Source: Pseudomonadota bacterium | GTDB lineage: Bacteria; Desulfobacterota; Desulfobacteria; Desulfobacterales; Desulfosarcinaceae | Length of the DNA: 64,000 nucleotides | NCBI GenBank assembly: GCA_023435265.1 | Contig: JAEYRZ010000114.1 | Span: 33,826-97,825 of the forward strand | Reading direction: 5' to 3' | Part shown: piece after piece, positions 35,330-45,143 of the stretch | Layout of the letters: each line of letters begins with the position of its first letter | Position numbering within the stretch: the stretch's first letter is position 1 | Made by a program: the position numbers and the translations under genes | Notes under the pieces: generated by a model | The model's database searches: none | The model's input: the letters and a program-made list of their open reading frames with translations, nothing else | Told to the model about the DNA's origin: nothing

Positions 35330-37051
35330 ATGCTCAAGAGACTTACGATTCGAGGACGCATGTTTTTGATCATCGGCGGTATTTTCGGCCTGTTCGGGAT
35401 CATGACCCTGATGAGCGTACGCAACGGCAACCAGATCGCTCGACTGGGAATCGCCAAAACCGGCGAAGTGATGTTCGAAGACCAGAAAGCCAAGCTCCAT
35501 GTGGCGACCCACGCGCTGGCCCTCACGCTCGGCCACGCGCTGGAAGGTCTGACCGATCCGGTTCAGCGGATCGATACCATCCGCCGCCTCATCGACGACA
35601 TCCGCTTCGAGAACGACAAGTCCGGCTATTTTTTTGTGAACCAGGGAACCGTAACCCAGGCCCATCCTTTGCGCAAACAGGACCACGGCAAGGACATGAG
35701 CGGGCTCAAGGATAAGAACAACATCCGGTTCATTGTGGAAATGCACCGGGCCGCACAGCGGGGTGGGGACTTCGTGGAGTATATCTGGCCCAAGCCGGGC
35801 GCCGGGGATACACCCAAACTGAGCTATGCCGAGATGATTCCGGGAACCGACTTCTGGGTCGCCACCGGTGTTTACCTCGACAATATCGGCACCTATCAAT
35901 CAGCCATGGCGGCGGACCTCGACACGCTGGCCGAACGCCAGACCATGTCCATGGTTCTGTTTTGTGGATTGATCTTCGCCGGCACGGTCGTGCTTTGCCT
36001 GCTCATCGTTTTCGGCATCAGCAAGCGCTTCGCCGAACTGATCGCCGGGTTCAAGGACGTTGCCCAGGGCGAAGGCGATCTGACCAAGCGCATCGAAAGC
36101 GGCACCCAGGACGAATTGGGTGAGTTGGCCCGCTGGTTCAACCAGTTCCTGGAGAAGCTGCACGCGATCGTGCAGCGGATTGCGGAAAATTCGCGGCAGG
36201 TGGACAAATCGGCGGGAGAGTTGACGCAGATCGCCTCGCATCTCTCTACGGGTGCCGACGATACGGCCGGCCGGTCGCATACGGTTTCGGCGGCCGCCGA
36301 GCAGATGAGCGCCAATCTCGGTGCCGTCGCCGCCGCGATGGAACAATCATCCACCAATACCTCCATGGTGGCAACAGCCGCCGAGGAGATGTCGGCCACG
36401 ATCAACGAAATCGCCCAGAATGCCGAAACGGCGCGCGGGATCTCCGATGATGCGGTAAAAAAATCGAAAAACGCCGCTCAGAAAATGGCCCAACTGGGCA
36501 ACGCGGCTCAGGAGATCGGAAAGGTGACCGAAACGATCACCGAGATTTCGGAACAAACCAATCTTCTGGCGCTCAATGCCACCATCGAGGCCGCCCGGGC
36601 CGGCGACGCGGGCAAGGGATTCGCCGTGGTGGCCAATGAGATCAAGGACCTGGCCAGACAGACCGCCGAAGCGACACAGGGCATCAAGCAGCAGATCGAA
36701 GGCATCCAGAACACCACATCCAGCACCGTATCGCAGATTGATCAGATCGCCTCGGTCATCGACCGGGTCAATGAAATCGTGGCAACCATCGCCACGGCCG
36801 TGGAAGAACAGAGCGCCGCCACCAGGGAGATTGCCGCCAATATCACCCAGACGAGCCAGGGGATTCAGGAAGTCAATCAGAATGTCGGTCAGAGTTCCAC
36901 CGCCGCAGCGCAGATCACCAGCGAGATTGCCGGTGTGAATGTCTCGGCGGGGGAAATCTCGAACAGCAGCGGTCAGGTCAAAATGAGTGCAGAGGATTTG
37001 CAGCGCATGGCGGCGGAACTGAATGCCATCGTGGCCGGATTTAAAATCTGA
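35330..37051 (+). CDS. Methyl-accepting chemotaxis protein with single Cache sensor
   Basis: 573 residues. It has TM1 near 10-30 and a periplasmic sCache_2-type sensor (MFEDQKAKLHVATHALALT; NDKSGYFFVNQG; FVEYIWPKPGAG; GTDFWVATGVYLDNI). TM2 is near 205-225. The HAMP region is ISKRFAELIAGFKDVAQGEG, and the cytoplasmic signalling domain has the hairpin tip EISEQTNLLALNATIEAARAGDAGKGFAVVA. Heptads EEQSAATREI support receptor adaptation. The sensor type often binds small carboxylates or pyruvate, but the ligand is not known. No che genes nearby. Confidence 0.95.
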   Translation: MLKRLTIRGRMFLIIGGIFGLFGIMTLMSVRNGNQIARLGIAKTGEVMFEDQKAKLHVATHALALTLGHALEGLTDPVQRIDTIRRLIDDIRFENDKSGYFFVNQGTVTQAHPLRKQDHGKDMSGLKDKNNIRFIVEMHRAAQRGGDFVEYIWPKPGAGDTPKLSYAEMIPGTDFWVATGVYLDNIGTYQSAMAADLDTLAERQTMSMVLFCGLIFAGTVVLCLLIVFGISKRFAELIAGFKDVAQGEGDLTKRIESGTQDELGELARWFNQFLEKLHAIVQRIAENSRQVDKSAGELTQIASHLSTGADDTAGRSHTVSAAAEQMSANLGAVAAAMEQSSTNTSMVATAAEEMSATINEIAQNAETARGISDDAVKKSKNAAQKMAQLGNAAQEIGKVTETITEISEQTNLLALNATIEAARAGDAGKGFAVVANEIKDLARQTAEATQGIKQQIEGIQNTTSSTVSQIDQIASVIDRVNEIVATIATAVEEQSAATREIAANITQTSQGIQEVNQNVGQSSTAAAQITSEIAGVNVSAGEISNSSGQVKMSAEDLQRMAAELNAIVAGFKI

Positions 37052-37120
37052 TCTGGCGGATGCGCACCCCATAGCCCGGCGGATACATTTCAAATGACTT
37101 CGCAGTGATGACGGTCAACT

Positions 37121-37164
37121 CCAAGGGCACAGGGGGCACTCAGGTGCGTTGCCTGTGCCCTTGG
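37121..37164. repeat. Perfect hairpin between the chemoreceptor and RND genes
   Basis: CCAAGGGCACAGG (37121-37133) and CCTGTGCCCTTGG (37152-37164) form a 13-bp perfect inverted repeat with an 18-base loop in the short space between two convergent genes. No T-tract flanks it on either side, so it may be a bidirectional factor-dependent terminator or a mobile repeat. Confidence 0.6.
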
Positions 37165-37199
37165 GGAGATCAAATCGCCGGATACAAAAAGCGGAAGAT

Positions 37200-40100
37200 T
37201 CAGGTTTCGGACTTTATTCCGCGCGCGGTTCCGGCATGGTCTTTGGCGATCAGCATATAGATCGAGGGGATGACGAAGAGCGTGAAGAACGTTCCGATCG
37301 CCATGCCGCCCACCAGGACCAGGCCGATGGAATTGCGCGCCGCGGCGCCCGGGCCGCTCACCAGGACCAGGGGAAAGTGTCCGGCGATCGTGGCGCCGCT
37401 GGTCATCAGGATGGGACGCAGACGGGTCAGGGCCGCCTCGTGTACCGCCTCGCGTTTTCCGCGGCCGGCCAGCTGCAGCTTGTTGGCAAACTCGACGATC
37501 AGAATGCCGTTTTTGGAAACAAGTCCCACCAGCGTCACCAAACCCACCTGGGAGTATATGTTGTGCGTCGTTGTCCAGCCCTCGGTCCAGAACGGCACGT
37601 TGGGTTTGGGTATTTTCAAAAATGTGAAGACCAGGGCGCCGAACATCGCCAGGGGCACCGATCCGGCAAGAATCACGAATGGGTCTCGAAAGCTGTTGAA
37701 TTGAGCGGCCAGCACCAGGAAGATGAGGATCACGGCCAGTCCGAAGGACTGGATGAAGGTATTGCCCTCGGTGCGCAGTTGGCGTGATTCTCCCGTATAA
37801 TCGATCACGTAGCCTTGGGGAAGAATCTTTGCGGCCTCGTCTTCGAGAAAGCTCAGGGCCTCGCCCAGGGGGCGCACCGGCACGCCGCTGATCATTACGG
37901 CATTGAGTTGCTGAAAGCGGTTGAGCGAGCGTGCAACCGTCTGGTTGCGCAGCGATGCGATGGTGCTCAGGGGAATCAGGCGATTGTCCGGTCCGGTGAC
38001 ATAGATCTGGGTCAACTGACCGGGTGTGAGCCGGTCGCTGCGCTGGATCTGGGGAATCACCTTGTAGCTGCGGCCGGCGATATTGAAGCGGTTGACGAAA
38101 TTGCCGCCCACCATGGAAGCGATGTCGGAACCGACCTGCTGCATATTCAATCCCAGATCGGCCACTTTGTCGCGGTCAATCACGATTTCCGATTCGGGCT
38201 GGTCGATCTTGACGTCAATCAGCGGCGGAAAGGCGAACAGGCCGCTTTGGACAGCCTTGAGCTGAATCTGCTGGGCGTAGTCCAGGAGGATTTCCAGATC
38301 GGCGGTTGAGGCCAGAACGAATTCGACCGGAAACTCGCCCCCGCCCGGCAGGGCCGGCGGGGTGATCGGGAACATGCGGATGCCCGGAATGGCGTGCAGT
38401 TTCTGCTGCACTTCCGGCAGGATTTCGAAAATCGTACGTTCTCGCTGATCCCAGGGGGCGGTCACCATTCCGCCGAACCCATTGGAAGGAAAGGTGATCT
38501 GGAACGAGAAGCGGGTTTCGGGGACGCTGAAGAAGGCGCGATTGGCAGCCGCTGCATCCCGGCTGGTCTGATCCAGCGTGGCATTGGCGGCGGCGTCCAG
38601 GATGCCGAAGATGACACCCTGATCCTCCGTGGGGGCAAGTTCCTTGGCCGACATGACGTACATGGGCACCGCCAGCAGGCCCACGACGATCCACACCACG
38701 TAGACCGCGGGGCGCGCATCGAGGGTTGCGTCGAGCAGGCGTCCATAGAAAGCCCGGATTTTTACGAAATCGCGGGCGATCTTGCCGGCCAGACCGCGTT
38801 CGGAGATGCCTGCTTTGAGAACCTTCGAACTCATCATCGGCGACAGCGTCAGGGCCACCACGCCGGAGATGGCCACCGCGCCGGCCAGCGTAAAGGCGAA
38901 CTCGCGGAACAGCGATCCGGTCAGGCCGCCCTGCAGGCCGATCGGCGCATAGACCGCGGCCAGGGTGATCGTCATGGCGATAATCGGGCCGACCAGCTCC
39001 CGGGCGCCCTCTATCGCGGCTTCGAAGGGACGCCTGCCTTCGGAGAGGTGGCGCTCCACGTTTTCGACCACTACGATGGCGTCGTCCACCACCAGGCCGA
39101 CCGAAAGCACGATGGCCAGCAATGTCAACAGATTGATCGTGAATCCGAAAAGCTGCATCAAAAATACCGCACCGATCAGCGATAGCGGGATCGCCACCAC
39201 CGGAATCAGCGCCGAGCGCACCGAGCCGAGAAACAGGAAAATGATCACCACCACGATCAACAAGGTTTCACTCAACGTTTTGACCACTTCCCGAATGGCG
39301 GAGTCGATGTACTCGGTGGCGTCGTAGGCCACGCGCGCATCCATGCCGCCGGGCAGATCCCTTTGAATGGCGGCCATCTCGGCGTGGACGAGCTTGAGCA
39401 CATCCAGCGAGTTGGCCGTGGGCAGCGCCCAGATCCCCATGAACACGGCGGTCTGGCCGGAGAAGCGGACATCGGCGTCATAGCTTTCGGCGCCCAGAAC
39501 CACATCGGCGATATCCTCGAGGCGCACGATGGCGCCGCCCTGCTGGCGGACGACCAGGCGTTTGAATTCCTCAACATCCTGCAGATCGGTATTGGCGCGC
39601 AGGTTGACCTGCACCAGCGCCCCCTTGGTCTGGCCCACGGCGGCGAGAAAGTTGTTGGCGGCCAGCGCCTGGCGCACTTGGACCGGGCTGATGTTGAAGG
39701 CTGCCATACGCTCGGGATTCAGCCAGATGCGCATGGCAAAGGTGCGGGCGCCCAGAATGTCGGCCCGCTGAACGCCTTCCAGCGCGGAAAGGCGCGGCTG
39801 CACGATCCGGATCAGGTAATCGGTGATTTGATTCTGCTCCAGGATATCGGAGGTGAAGCTCAGGTAGGCCGAGGCGAACTGGCTCTCGGCCGATTCCACG
39901 TTGAGCACCGGCACCTCGGCCTCGGGCGGCAGGTCGCCGCGCACCTGGTCCACCTTGGCGCTGATTTCGGACAAGGCCTTAATCGGATCGTAGTTGAGGC
40001 GCAGGCGGGCGTTGATCGTGGAGAGCCCCTGGGTGCTTTCCGATTGTATGAAATCGATGCCGTCGGCGGCGGCGATCGCCCGCTCCAGGGGCGTGGTGAT

Positions 40101-40286
40101 GAATCCGCGCACCAGGTCGGCGCTGGCGCCCACATAGGTCGTGGTGACCGTCACCACCGAGTTTTCATTGCGCGGGTACTGACGTACGTTCAGGGTCCGG
40201 ATGGATTGCAGACCGGCGATGATGATCACCAGATTGACCACCATAGCCAGTACCGGCCGCCGAACAAAGATATCGGTGAATTTCAT
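37200..40286 (-). CDS. RND-family efflux pump inner-membrane transporter (AcrB/MdtB-type)
   Basis: 1028 residues, hydrophobe/amphiphile efflux. N-terminal FTDIFVRRPVLAMVVN, the large periplasmic porter domains in two halves, TM4 with the proton-relay aspartates in SVGLVVDDAIVVVENVERHL (DD near 400) and the equivalent TM10 region VGLVTLVGLVSKNGILIVEFAN near 930. Trimeric antiporter using the proton gradient. The adaptor gene is immediately upstream, 36 bases away; no TolC is in the window, so an outer-membrane partner must be elsewhere. Confidence 0.95.
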   Translation of the reverse strand: MKFTDIFVRRPVLAMVVNLVIIIAGLQSIRTLNVRQYPRNENSVVTVTTTYVGASADLVRGFITTPLERAIAAADGIDFIQSESTQGLSTINARLRLNYDPIKALSEISAKVDQVRGDLPPEAEVPVLNVESAESQFASAYLSFTSDILEQNQITDYLIRIVQPRLSALEGVQRADILGARTFAMRIWLNPERMAAFNISPVQVRQALAANNFLAAVGQTKGALVQVNLRANTDLQDVEEFKRLVVRQQGGAIVRLEDIADVVLGAESYDADVRFSGQTAVFMGIWALPTANSLDVLKLVHAEMAAIQRDLPGGMDARVAYDATEYIDSAIREVVKTLSETLLIVVVIIFLFLGSVRSALIPVVAIPLSLIGAVFLMQLFGFTINLLTLLAIVLSVGLVVDDAIVVVENVERHLSEGRRPFEAAIEGARELVGPIIAMTITLAAVYAPIGLQGGLTGSLFREFAFTLAGAVAISGVVALTLSPMMSSKVLKAGISERGLAGKIARDFVKIRAFYGRLLDATLDARPAVYVVWIVVGLLAVPMYVMSAKELAPTEDQGVIFGILDAAANATLDQTSRDAAAANRAFFSVPETRFSFQITFPSNGFGGMVTAPWDQRERTIFEILPEVQQKLHAIPGIRMFPITPPALPGGGEFPVEFVLASTADLEILLDYAQQIQLKAVQSGLFAFPPLIDVKIDQPESEIVIDRDKVADLGLNMQQVGSDIASMVGGNFVNRFNIAGRSYKVIPQIQRSDRLTPGQLTQIYVTGPDNRLIPLSTIASLRNQTVARSLNRFQQLNAVMISGVPVRPLGEALSFLEDEAAKILPQGYVIDYTGESRQLRTEGNTFIQSFGLAVILIFLVLAAQFNSFRDPFVILAGSVPLAMFGALVFTFLKIPKPNVPFWTEGWTTTHNIYSQVGLVTLVGLVSKNGILIVEFANKLQLAGRGKREAVHEAALTRLRPILMTSGATIAGHFPLVLVSGPGAAARNSIGLVLVGGMAIGTFFTLFVIPSIYMLIAKDHAGTARGIKSET

Positions 40287-40322
40287 TCCCTTCGATTCCT
40301 AACATCAGGCATCTCGGAGGGG

Positions 40323-41450
40323 TCAGGCATCTTCGGGTTTGGGCTGTAGCTTGAATTCAGGCGCCAGCTCATTGTTGACGATCACCGCCTGGCCGTTGCG
40401 CAGTTTGAAGACGCCGGTGCTGACCACATTCTCGCCCGGTTCGAGGCCCGATTGTACGGCCACGAAATCACCACGCTTTTCACCCAGCTGGACGAACTGC
40501 TGCCGCACCACAAGGGCGCGTTGCCCTTCCTGCGCAGGGCGGTTTTCGATCACGAACACGGAATTGCTGTAAGGCGCATAGTAGATCGAGGTCGCAGGAA
40601 TGGCGAGCACATCCTGCCCGTTGGGCAGCACTACTTCCACGTTGACGTACATCCCCGGCCGCAGGCGCTCGTCTTCATTGCGCACAGTGGCCTGAACGCG
40701 GATGTTGCGGGTCGCCGGGTCCACCTCGGGGTTGATGGCCGTGACCCTGCCTTCGATGCTGCGCCCGGCCAGAACATCGGTCGTCACCCGTACCGGCAGC
40801 TCCGGATCCAGCTTCGCCAATTGCTGTTGGGGCAGCAGAAAATTGACGAAAATCGGAGACAGAGCCTGCAGCGAGGCGATGGCCTGCCCCTGTTCCAGGT
40901 TCTGGCCCAGATTCACCAGGCGGATCCCGACGCGGCCGGTAAAAGGCGCACGGATGGTTTTCTTGGCGATCAACGAACGGATGTTCTCCACCTCGGCGAG
41001 CGCTTTCTGGTATTCCGCCTCGGCGGAGTCGTAGTCGGCCTGGGAGATCACGTTTTCAGGGAGGAGTTTGCTGGCGCGTTCGAAGGCCAGTCGGTTCAGG
41101 CTCACTTCGGTTTCGGCAGCCCGCAACTGGGCCGTCTCCGTGGAAACATCCAGTTGGACCATCAGTTTCCCGGCCTCGATCTTCGCTCCAGGCTCGAAAT
41201 CGATTTTGACCACCTTGCCGGGCAACTCGGCCGAGACCGTCACGCCCTGCACCGCCTCGAGGGACCCTACCGCGGTGAGGACATTCTCCCAGCGCATCGG
41301 CCGGACCTCGGCCGCGGTCACGGTTTCGGGAGGCGGCGTAAACGCTTGGCCATGCGCCGCCATGCGGCCGATCTGCAACACCTTGATCCCGGCAAGCACC
41401 GCCAGAATGACAATCAGCCCCGCTACCGTTATCACAATGCGCTTGGTCAT
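40323..41450 (-). CDS. RND efflux pump periplasmic adaptor subunit
   Basis: About 375 residues, membrane-fusion protein. It has an N-terminal membrane anchor (ITVAGLIVILAVLAGI), the beta-barrel/lipoyl halves (GSLEAVQGVTVSAELPGKVV; RAPFTGRVGIRLVNLGQNL), an alpha-hairpin (QLRAAETEVSLNRLAFERAS ... AEYQKALAEVE) and a C-terminal membrane-proximal domain (VLPNGQDVLAIPATSI). It bridges the RND transporter and an outer-membrane channel. Start at 41450 or 41459, where the frame begins the TM helix; the frame further upstream is unlikely. Partner gene follows. Confidence 0.93.
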   Translation of the reverse strand: MTKRIVITVAGLIVILAVLAGIKVLQIGRMAAHGQAFTPPPETVTAAEVRPMRWENVLTAVGSLEAVQGVTVSAELPGKVVKIDFEPGAKIEAGKLMVQLDVSTETAQLRAAETEVSLNRLAFERASKLLPENVISQADYDSAEAEYQKALAEVENIRSLIAKKTIRAPFTGRVGIRLVNLGQNLEQGQAIASLQALSPIFVNFLLPQQQLAKLDPELPVRVTTDVLAGRSIEGRVTAINPEVDPATRNIRVQATVRNEDERLRPGMYVNVEVVLPNGQDVLAIPATSIYYAPYSNSVFVIENRPAQEGQRALVVRQQFVQLGEKRGDFVAVQSGLEPGENVVSTGVFKLRNGQAVIVNNELAPEFKLQPKPEDA

Positions 41451-41613
41451 GCTCTTCATCCATGCGTGTCGATACCAATGAAAACGCCACCCCGGCAGGG
41501 TGGCGGTCGGCGGCACGGGTTTCCGGCGGCCGAACCGCCCGCCGTATCGCGTGAACTTCCACCCGCGCCATTCCCGTGAAATCAGAAAGAAGCTAAAACG
41601 GGCACGAAGATTG

Positions 41614-42666
41614 TCAATTTGGGTGTGATTGGACGGTGGGAGCGGCCCCGCCGAGCTGGCCGCAGGCCGCCTGGATGTGCGCCCCCCGGGCGGTGCGCCG
41701 CCGCACGAAAATTCCCCTGCCGGCCACGAGCGATTGAAATCTCCGGATCGTCTCCTCGTCGGGCGCCTGCCACGTGCTGCGTTCGTCCGGATTGTAGGCG
41801 ATCAAGTTCAGCTTGACCGGCAGTCCGCTCAGGAACTGCGCCAGGTTCAGGGCATGCGCCGGGGAATCGTTGAGCCCGCGGATCAGCACGTATTCGATGA
41901 AAATCAGATTGCCCCTGCCGCGCGGATAAGCCTGCAAGGCTGCTTTGAGCGCGCCGAGCGGATAGCGCCGATTGATCGGCATCAGTTGCGTGCGCAGGTC
42001 GTCATCGACTGCGTTCAGGGAGAGCGCCAGGTTGATGTGCGGCCCGAAAGCGTCGGCCAGGCGGGCGATGCCGTCCACCAGTCCGGCCGTGGAAACCGTG
42101 ATGCGGCGCAATGCGATATCGAGGCCGCGCTGCGCGTTCATCACCCGGATGGCCTGCAAGACTGCGTCAAGATTGTCCAGGGGTTCGCCCATGCCCATGA
42201 AAACCACGTTGCGGACCGGGTACCCCAGGCCCACGCGGACGCAATGGACCTGAGCCACCATCTCGGCCGCGTCGAGCTGCCGCAGCAGACCGATGCGCCC
42301 GGTGCGGCAAAATCGACAGCCCATGCGGCAGCCGGCCTGGGAAGAGATGCACTGAGTCGTATATCCGGGCATCGGGATCACCACCGACTCGACGCGCAGC
42401 CCGTCGGCGAGCTCCAGCGCCAGTTTGACGGTGCCGCCTTCGGCGGCTCTTTCCACGATGCGCGGAAGCGACAGAAGCGATAGTCGCTGCTGAACCGTTT
42501 GTCCCAGTTCGGGCGATTGCCGAAAGGCCTCCAGGCGGCATACATCCAGATCGGTGGTGCGGTAAAAAGCCCGGTATACGGCCGACGCGTGAAAAGAACC
42601 GCGGCCGTAACAGCTGCGGAAGGCATCCGTAAACTGGTTGTCGGTGAGTGCGAGCGGATTCGGCAT
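41614..42666 (-). CDS. rlmN: 23S rRNA (adenine-2503-C2)-methyltransferase
   Basis: Radical SAM enzyme methylating A2503 of 23S rRNA and A37 of some tRNAs. 350 residues. The cluster motif CX3CX2C is in SQAGCRMGCRFCRTGRIG. The N-terminal half covers rRNA binding. Conserved GMGEPLDNLDAV, STAGLVDGI, NAVDDDLRTQLMPIN and VLIRGLNDS are present. The second methyl-carrying cysteine is in the C-terminal ACGQL. The PLALT start has no close ribosome-binding site but matches family length. A Cfr-like activity is less likely given the sequence. Confidence 0.94.
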   Translation of the reverse strand: MPNPLALTDNQFTDAFRSCYGRGSFHASAVYRAFYRTTDLDVCRLEAFRQSPELGQTVQQRLSLLSLPRIVERAAEGGTVKLALELADGLRVESVVIPMPGYTTQCISSQAGCRMGCRFCRTGRIGLLRQLDAAEMVAQVHCVRVGLGYPVRNVVFMGMGEPLDNLDAVLQAIRVMNAQRGLDIALRRITVSTAGLVDGIARLADAFGPHINLALSLNAVDDDLRTQLMPINRRYPLGALKAALQAYPRGRGNLIFIEYVLIRGLNDSPAHALNLAQFLSGLPVKLNLIAYNPDERSTWQAPDEETIRRFQSLVAGRGIFVRRRTARGAHIQAACGQLGGAAPTVQSHPN

Positions 42667-43036
42667 ACAGGGAAATTAGCCTAGTTCAATTCTTTTTGCC
42701 ACAGGCGCGTGAGCGCCGAATCCGCCCCGGCGGCCATGCCCCACAGTATGCCCCAGGTGCGGGCCCCTTGCCGGTTTCGGCTTGCGGGCACCGCAGGGCA
42801 GGCGCACAACGGGTGGGCGGGATGCCCTTGGAAGCCATTCGACGCCGTGCGCTCCGGGATTCAGGCCGGCGCGCCACTCGATTTCGATAGGGCAGTAAAA
42901 TAATGCACTCGAATATTGCTGGAATCTGGAAATGCTTTTGCACTTTGCCGCGAAGTGCGGTATCTGATCAGGCTTTAGTTTGCGCGGAGCCGCTTGCCCC
43001 GCGCCGGGTTCCCGTTCAGATCAGAAAGGATCGATG
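42667..43036. other. Gene-free interval between rlmN and universal stress protein gene
   Basis: 370 bases, divergent promoters. No ORF in it has a ribosome-binding site or recognisable domain. It contains AT-rich patches near 42900-42945 that may hold the promoter of the stress-protein gene. Confidence 0.4.
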
Positions 43037-43423
43037 ATGAAATTAATGGTTGCTTACGACGGATCGGACATGGCGCAGCGCGCGCTGACGGTGGCTCAGA
43101 AGCGGGCCAAGGCGCTCAAGGCCGAACTGCACGTCTTCTGCTCCGGCAATGGAAATCTGGAGAGCGCCAGGATGAACCGGCTCAAGTCGAGCCTCAAGGA
43201 CGTGGAGATGCTTTGCCAGGCCTGCAAGATCGAATGCTCCGTCGAAATGACCCCAGGCGCCGCCTCGGCGGCCGAAGAAATCATCAAGTATGCTGATCAG
43301 AACGCCATCGATGAAATCATCATCGGACTGCGCAAGCGCTCTCAGTTGGGCAAGATGCTCTTCGGTTCCACATCCCGGCAGGTCATACTGGACGCCCCTT
43401 GTCCCGTGCTGACAGTCAAATAG
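43037..43423 (+). CDS. Universal stress protein (UspA family)
   Basis: 128 residues, single Usp domain. N-terminal VAYDGSDMAQRAL, KRAKALKAELHV, NAIDEIIIGLRKRSQLG and the ATP-binding loop G-(2)-G-(9)-G region KMLFGSTSRQVILDAPCPVLTV. It is probably the ATP-binding type. AAAGGA is six bases before ATG 43037; ATG 43034 is the alternative. Commonly induced by starvation or oxidative stress, although no regulatory site was identified. Confidence 0.9.
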   Translation: MKLMVAYDGSDMAQRALTVAQKRAKALKAELHVFCSGNGNLESARMNRLKSSLKDVEMLCQACKIECSVEMTPGAASAAEEIIKYADQNAIDEIIIGLRKRSQLGKMLFGSTSRQVILDAPCPVLTVK

Positions 43424-43619
43424 GTTTTTCAGGCGCGAATCCGCGCTCCTCATGCTCTGCGGGCGGCCGCTGACCAACGCTTCGGCGCCGCCCTGGACGA
43501 TCTGGTCTCACCCTACGCCATTTTTACGGGTCACCCCAAGCAATCCACAGCATAGACCCCATTCCGTGTGCTCCGCCGGCTGGTTATACTTGCGGAAATC
43601 AATTCAAGGAGGCGACCTC

Positions 43620-43811
43620 ATGACTGAAATGCCCAAACGCGATACCAAGGGCGATTGCGAAGGCGAGTGCCGCGATCGCGTCAAAGAAGGGGAAAAGGAA
43701 AGGCAGGCCAAAATGAAGGACGAGGGCGTTGAAGCGCCTGAATCTTATCCTAGTGCACCGGGCGCCAAAAAACGCAAGGATCCGCCCGGCTCGATGGGCG
43801 GCCACGTTTAG
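43620..43811 (+). CDS. Small charged protein
   Basis: 63 residues, rich in lysine, glutamate and aspartate (KRDTKGDCEGECRDRVKEGE..., then PSAPGAKKRKDPPGS) and very likely disordered. AAGGAGG stands seven bases before ATG 43620, which is a strong signal. No family recognised. It is followed by a bidirectional terminator. Confidence 0.6.
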   Translation: MTEMPKRDTKGDCEGECRDRVKEGEKERQAKMKDEGVEAPESYPSAPGAKKRKDPPGSMGGHV

Positions 43812-43879
43812 ACAGGCTCAACCGCCGGAGGCGCGACGCATACCAGGCTCCGGAAAAGTACCACCGCCATGCGTGGTGA

Positions 43880-43916
43880 AAAAGGGCAGCGCCTTTCGAG
43901 GCGCTGTTCTTGTTTC
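43880..43916. terminator. Bidirectional terminator between small protein and ECF operon
   Basis: A 7-bp stem CAGCGCC / GGCGCTG (43887-43893 and 43900-43906) with loop TTTCGA. It is followed by TTCTTGTTT on the plus strand and has AAAAAGG on its other flank, giving CCTTTTT on the minus strand. It fits termination of both convergent transcription units. Confidence 0.65.
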
Positions 43917-44463
43917 AAGGCCATGGTGCGGCATCGTGCCTCCGGAACACCCGTCCGATGCCGAAGGCCAGAATGGCGCTGAGAATCCCCTGCAGCAGAT
44001 TGGGACCCAGTTCGCCGACGGCTGCGGCATAATCGGTCACTCCGAAAAAGGGAATGAACCGCGCCAGCCAGGGATAGATAAAGGCTTCGAAGACAAAGTA
44101 GCCGCCCGCCAGGACCAGCACCCCGGCAGCCAGGCCCGGCATCGGGCGGTACGCGCCGCGGCCGCGTCCGGCCAGCAGGCCCACGATCCCGCCTTCGCAG
44201 AACTTCACCAGCGCCGTGGCCGGAATGAACTGCGGAAAGCCGATGGCGTCTGCGGCGGCCGGGCCGATCAATCCAACCAGCGCGCCGGCCCAGGGGCCGT
44301 AAAGCAGGGCCGCCGCCATGACGAAGGTGTCACCCAGGTTGAAATACCCGCCCGTGGCCGGAATCGGGATACGAATGACGGTGGTGCCCACGAACGCCAG
44401 GGTGGCGAAGGCGGCGATGACCCCCACCCGGAAGAGTTGAGCGGCATCATTGTGTTGCGGCAC
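43915..44463 (-). CDS. ECF transporter substrate-binding (S) component
   Basis: 182 residues, about six TM helices. The patterns IRIPIPATGGYFNLGDTFVM, AALLYGPWAGALVGLIGPA, FPQFIPATALVKFCEGGIVG belong to the riboflavin/HMP-type S-component superfamily. A GTG start at 44463 is chosen because AAGGAGG precedes it and the product begins MPQHNDAAQL. It forms an operon with the T and A components just upstream. Binds one vitamin or cofactor precursor with high affinity; identity cannot be deduced. Confidence 0.85.
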   Translation of the reverse strand: MPQHNDAAQLFRVGVIAAFATLAFVGTTVIRIPIPATGGYFNLGDTFVMAAALLYGPWAGALVGLIGPAAADAIGFPQFIPATALVKFCEGGIVGLLAGRGRGAYRPMPGLAAGVLVLAGGYFVFEAFIYPWLARFIPFFGVTDYAAAVGELGPNLLQGILSAILAFGIGRVFRRHDAAPWP

Positions 44464-44480
44464 GTAGTCCTCCTTGTAGG

Positions 44481-45143
44481 TCAACGCCCTCGGCGGCGGC
44501 CGGGGAGCGCGGCGATTTCGCAGGCCCACAGCGCGATCGGCTGCAGGGATGCACAGATCACGGCCACGGCCGCCTGCTCCAGACGGTGCAGAACAAATTT
44601 CGGGCCCGCCGGCGAATCCTGACCCGGCGTGGGACGCTCCTCGCGCAGCACCTCGATGGTGTCGGGGATCACCGTAAAGGCGATATGCTGGAACATGCGC
44701 AGCGCCATCAACAGTTTTTTCTGCCGCAGGCCCACGCCGCCCGGGCCGGCCACCAGGCGGCGCTCCAGTTCGGCAAAGGGGATCAGGGCGATCAGCGCCA
44801 AGGCCAACGGAATCACCGTCAGCATGGTCAGCGCCAGGCGCACGTAATGGCTCGCCGCAGCGGCGTGCGCCGTTATGCCGCCCAGTGCGAGCAGCGCATT
44901 CACCGCCGCGCCCCCGAAAACGACCGGCAGAGTGATCAGTGCGGCCGCGGCCGTGATGTTGGCCGCAATGCGCCGGCCGAGCAGCGGCGGCAGCAAAAGA
45001 TGCACCCCGATCAGGTAAACGCTCAACGACCAGGGCACACCGTCCACCACACTCTGCGGCCAGCGATTCAGGGGGACACCGCTGAAGGCCGGAACCGCGG
45101 CCGCCGCCAGCACAACCCAGCGTATCGCGTTGCGGCCGGCCAT
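44481..45143 (-). CDS. ECF transporter transmembrane (T) component
   Basis: About 220 residues. Hydrophobic helices (WVVLAAAAVPAFSGVPL; YLIGVHLLLPPLLG; ALTMLTVIPLALALIAL) are followed by a cytoplasmic coupling region FAELERRLVAGPG...RMFQHIAFTVIPDTIEVLREE that corresponds to EcfT's coupling helices. GGGGAGG lies upstream of ATG 45143. It overlaps the A-component stop by one base (TGATG), and 17 bases separate it from the S component. It is divergent from standard EcfT, so the assignment relies partly on context. Confidence 0.8.
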   Translation of the reverse strand: MAGRNAIRWVVLAAAAVPAFSGVPLNRWPQSVVDGVPWSLSVYLIGVHLLLPPLLGRRIAANITAAAALITLPVVFGGAAVNALLALGGITAHAAAASHYVRLALTMLTVIPLALALIALIPFAELERRLVAGPGGVGLRQKKLLMALRMFQHIAFTVIPDTIEVLREERPTPGQDSPAGPKFVLHRLEQAAVAVICASLQPIALWACEIAALPGRRRGR

